Part shown: one piece after another, positions 61,257 to 64,000 of the stretch | Numbering within the stretch: the stretch's first letter is position 1 | Layout: each line of letters starts with the position of its first letter | Origin: Pseudomonas rhizosphaerae | Lineage (GTDB): Bacteria; Pseudomonadota; Gammaproteobacteria; Pseudomonadales; Pseudomonadaceae | Direction of reading: 5' to 3' | DNA length: 64,000 nt | Assembly: GCF_000761155.1 (NCBI RefSeq) | Contig: NZ_CP009533.1 | Coordinates: 3,453,501 to 3,517,500 of the forward strand | Position numbers and translations under genes: made by a program | Notes under the pieces: model-generated | Database searches by the model: none | The model's input: the letters and a program-made list of their open reading frames with translations, nothing else | Told to the model about the DNA's origin: nothing

Positions 61257-61371
61257 CTTGACGATGACCTACTCTCACATGGGGAAACCCCACACTACCA
61301 TCGGCGATGCATCGTTTCACTGCTGAGTTCGGGATGGGATCAGGTGGTTCCAATGCTCTATGGTCGTCAAG
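61257..61371 (-). rRNA. rrf: 5S ribosomal RNA, proximal copy
   Basis: 115 bases, near-identical to the distal copy, lying about 150 bases after the 23S 3-prime end in the usual rRNA operon order. Confidence 0.95.
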
Positions 61372-61520
61372 AAATTCTGTAGCCAGGATGCCCTTTGGAA
61401 GGCACTCCAGCGAATCGGGTATGTGATAGTCGTGGGTTGTCTTGCTGCGAACTTTCGGTTCGTGTCATCTCCACAGTCACCGCAATCTGGTCGTTCGACG
61501 CAAATTGCTTGGGTGTTATA

Positions 61521-64000
<2,480 letters not shown>

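Overview
The window reads as a chromosomal segment of a Pseudomonas of the putida/fluorescens type. The basis is gene content and order: a sulfate ABC transporter with sbp and oscA, gabD-gabT, and the large-adhesin lap locus. It also carries REP-like inverted repeats and the 5S/23S end of an rRNA operon. The DNA is mostly GC-rich. The AT-rich exceptions are the CDI downstream region (about 14.6-19.5 kb), the cdiB upstream region (29.9-30.5 kb) and the lapA upstream region (42.1-42.9 kb). Species assignment is inference.

Layout. 1-3.5 kb, minus strand: sulfate uptake (oscA, sbp, cysT, cysW, start of cysA). 3.6-8.6 kb: a membrane PAS-GGDEF-EAL protein, an acyl desaturase, a PAS-GGDEF diguanylate cyclase and a small secreted Cys-containing protein. 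8.6-11.5 kb, minus strand: gabD then gabT, with a large hairpin between them and a palindrome upstream. Then tRNA-Arg(CCG) and a chemoreceptor gene behind a sigma-28-type promoter.

14.3-30 kb, minus strand, is the most interesting accessory region: a contact-dependent inhibition (CDI) / two-partner secretion locus, cdiB-cdiA-cdiI. It is followed by a graveyard and reservoir of displaced toxin/immunity cassettes. These include a barnase-like RNase with a barstar-like immunity gene, an orphan CdiA-CT with its own immunity gene, and two diverged copies of another toxin/immunity pair (one broken by a stop codon, one decayed). There is also an orphan immunity gene and a further pretoxin remnant. 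About 230 bp of pretoxin sequence is repeated at the junctions, as expected for toxin-tip switching by recombination. cdiB itself is interrupted at a run of six G, so in this sequence the exporter of CdiA is out of frame.

30.5-38.4 kb: a LysE-type exporter, a bestrophin-like channel, a zinc-type alcohol dehydrogenase family protein, then a five-gene translationally coupled efflux operon (marR, FUSC/AaeB-like, DUF1656, HlyD-like, NodT-like) with a palindromic operator at the marR start.

38.5-60 kb is the lap biofilm locus: lapB-lapC (type I secretion), divergent lapA (4,633-residue adhesin), a small conserved gene, then lapG-lapD. LapA has the TAAG LapG cleavage motif at residues 107-110, perfect 309-bp repeats, three large PA14-like modules, a von Willebrand A domain and RTX repeats. 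LapD has degenerate GGDEF and EAL motifs as a c-di-GMP receptor should, and LapG keeps its Cys-His-Asp triad. A near-consensus FleQ box lies in the lapA-lapB intergenic region. Together with two other c-di-GMP genes in the window this makes a coherent attachment circuit.

60.2-64 kb: a GntR/FCD regulator, then on the minus strand two tandem 5S rRNA genes, each with its own terminator, and a 23S rRNA gene running off the window.
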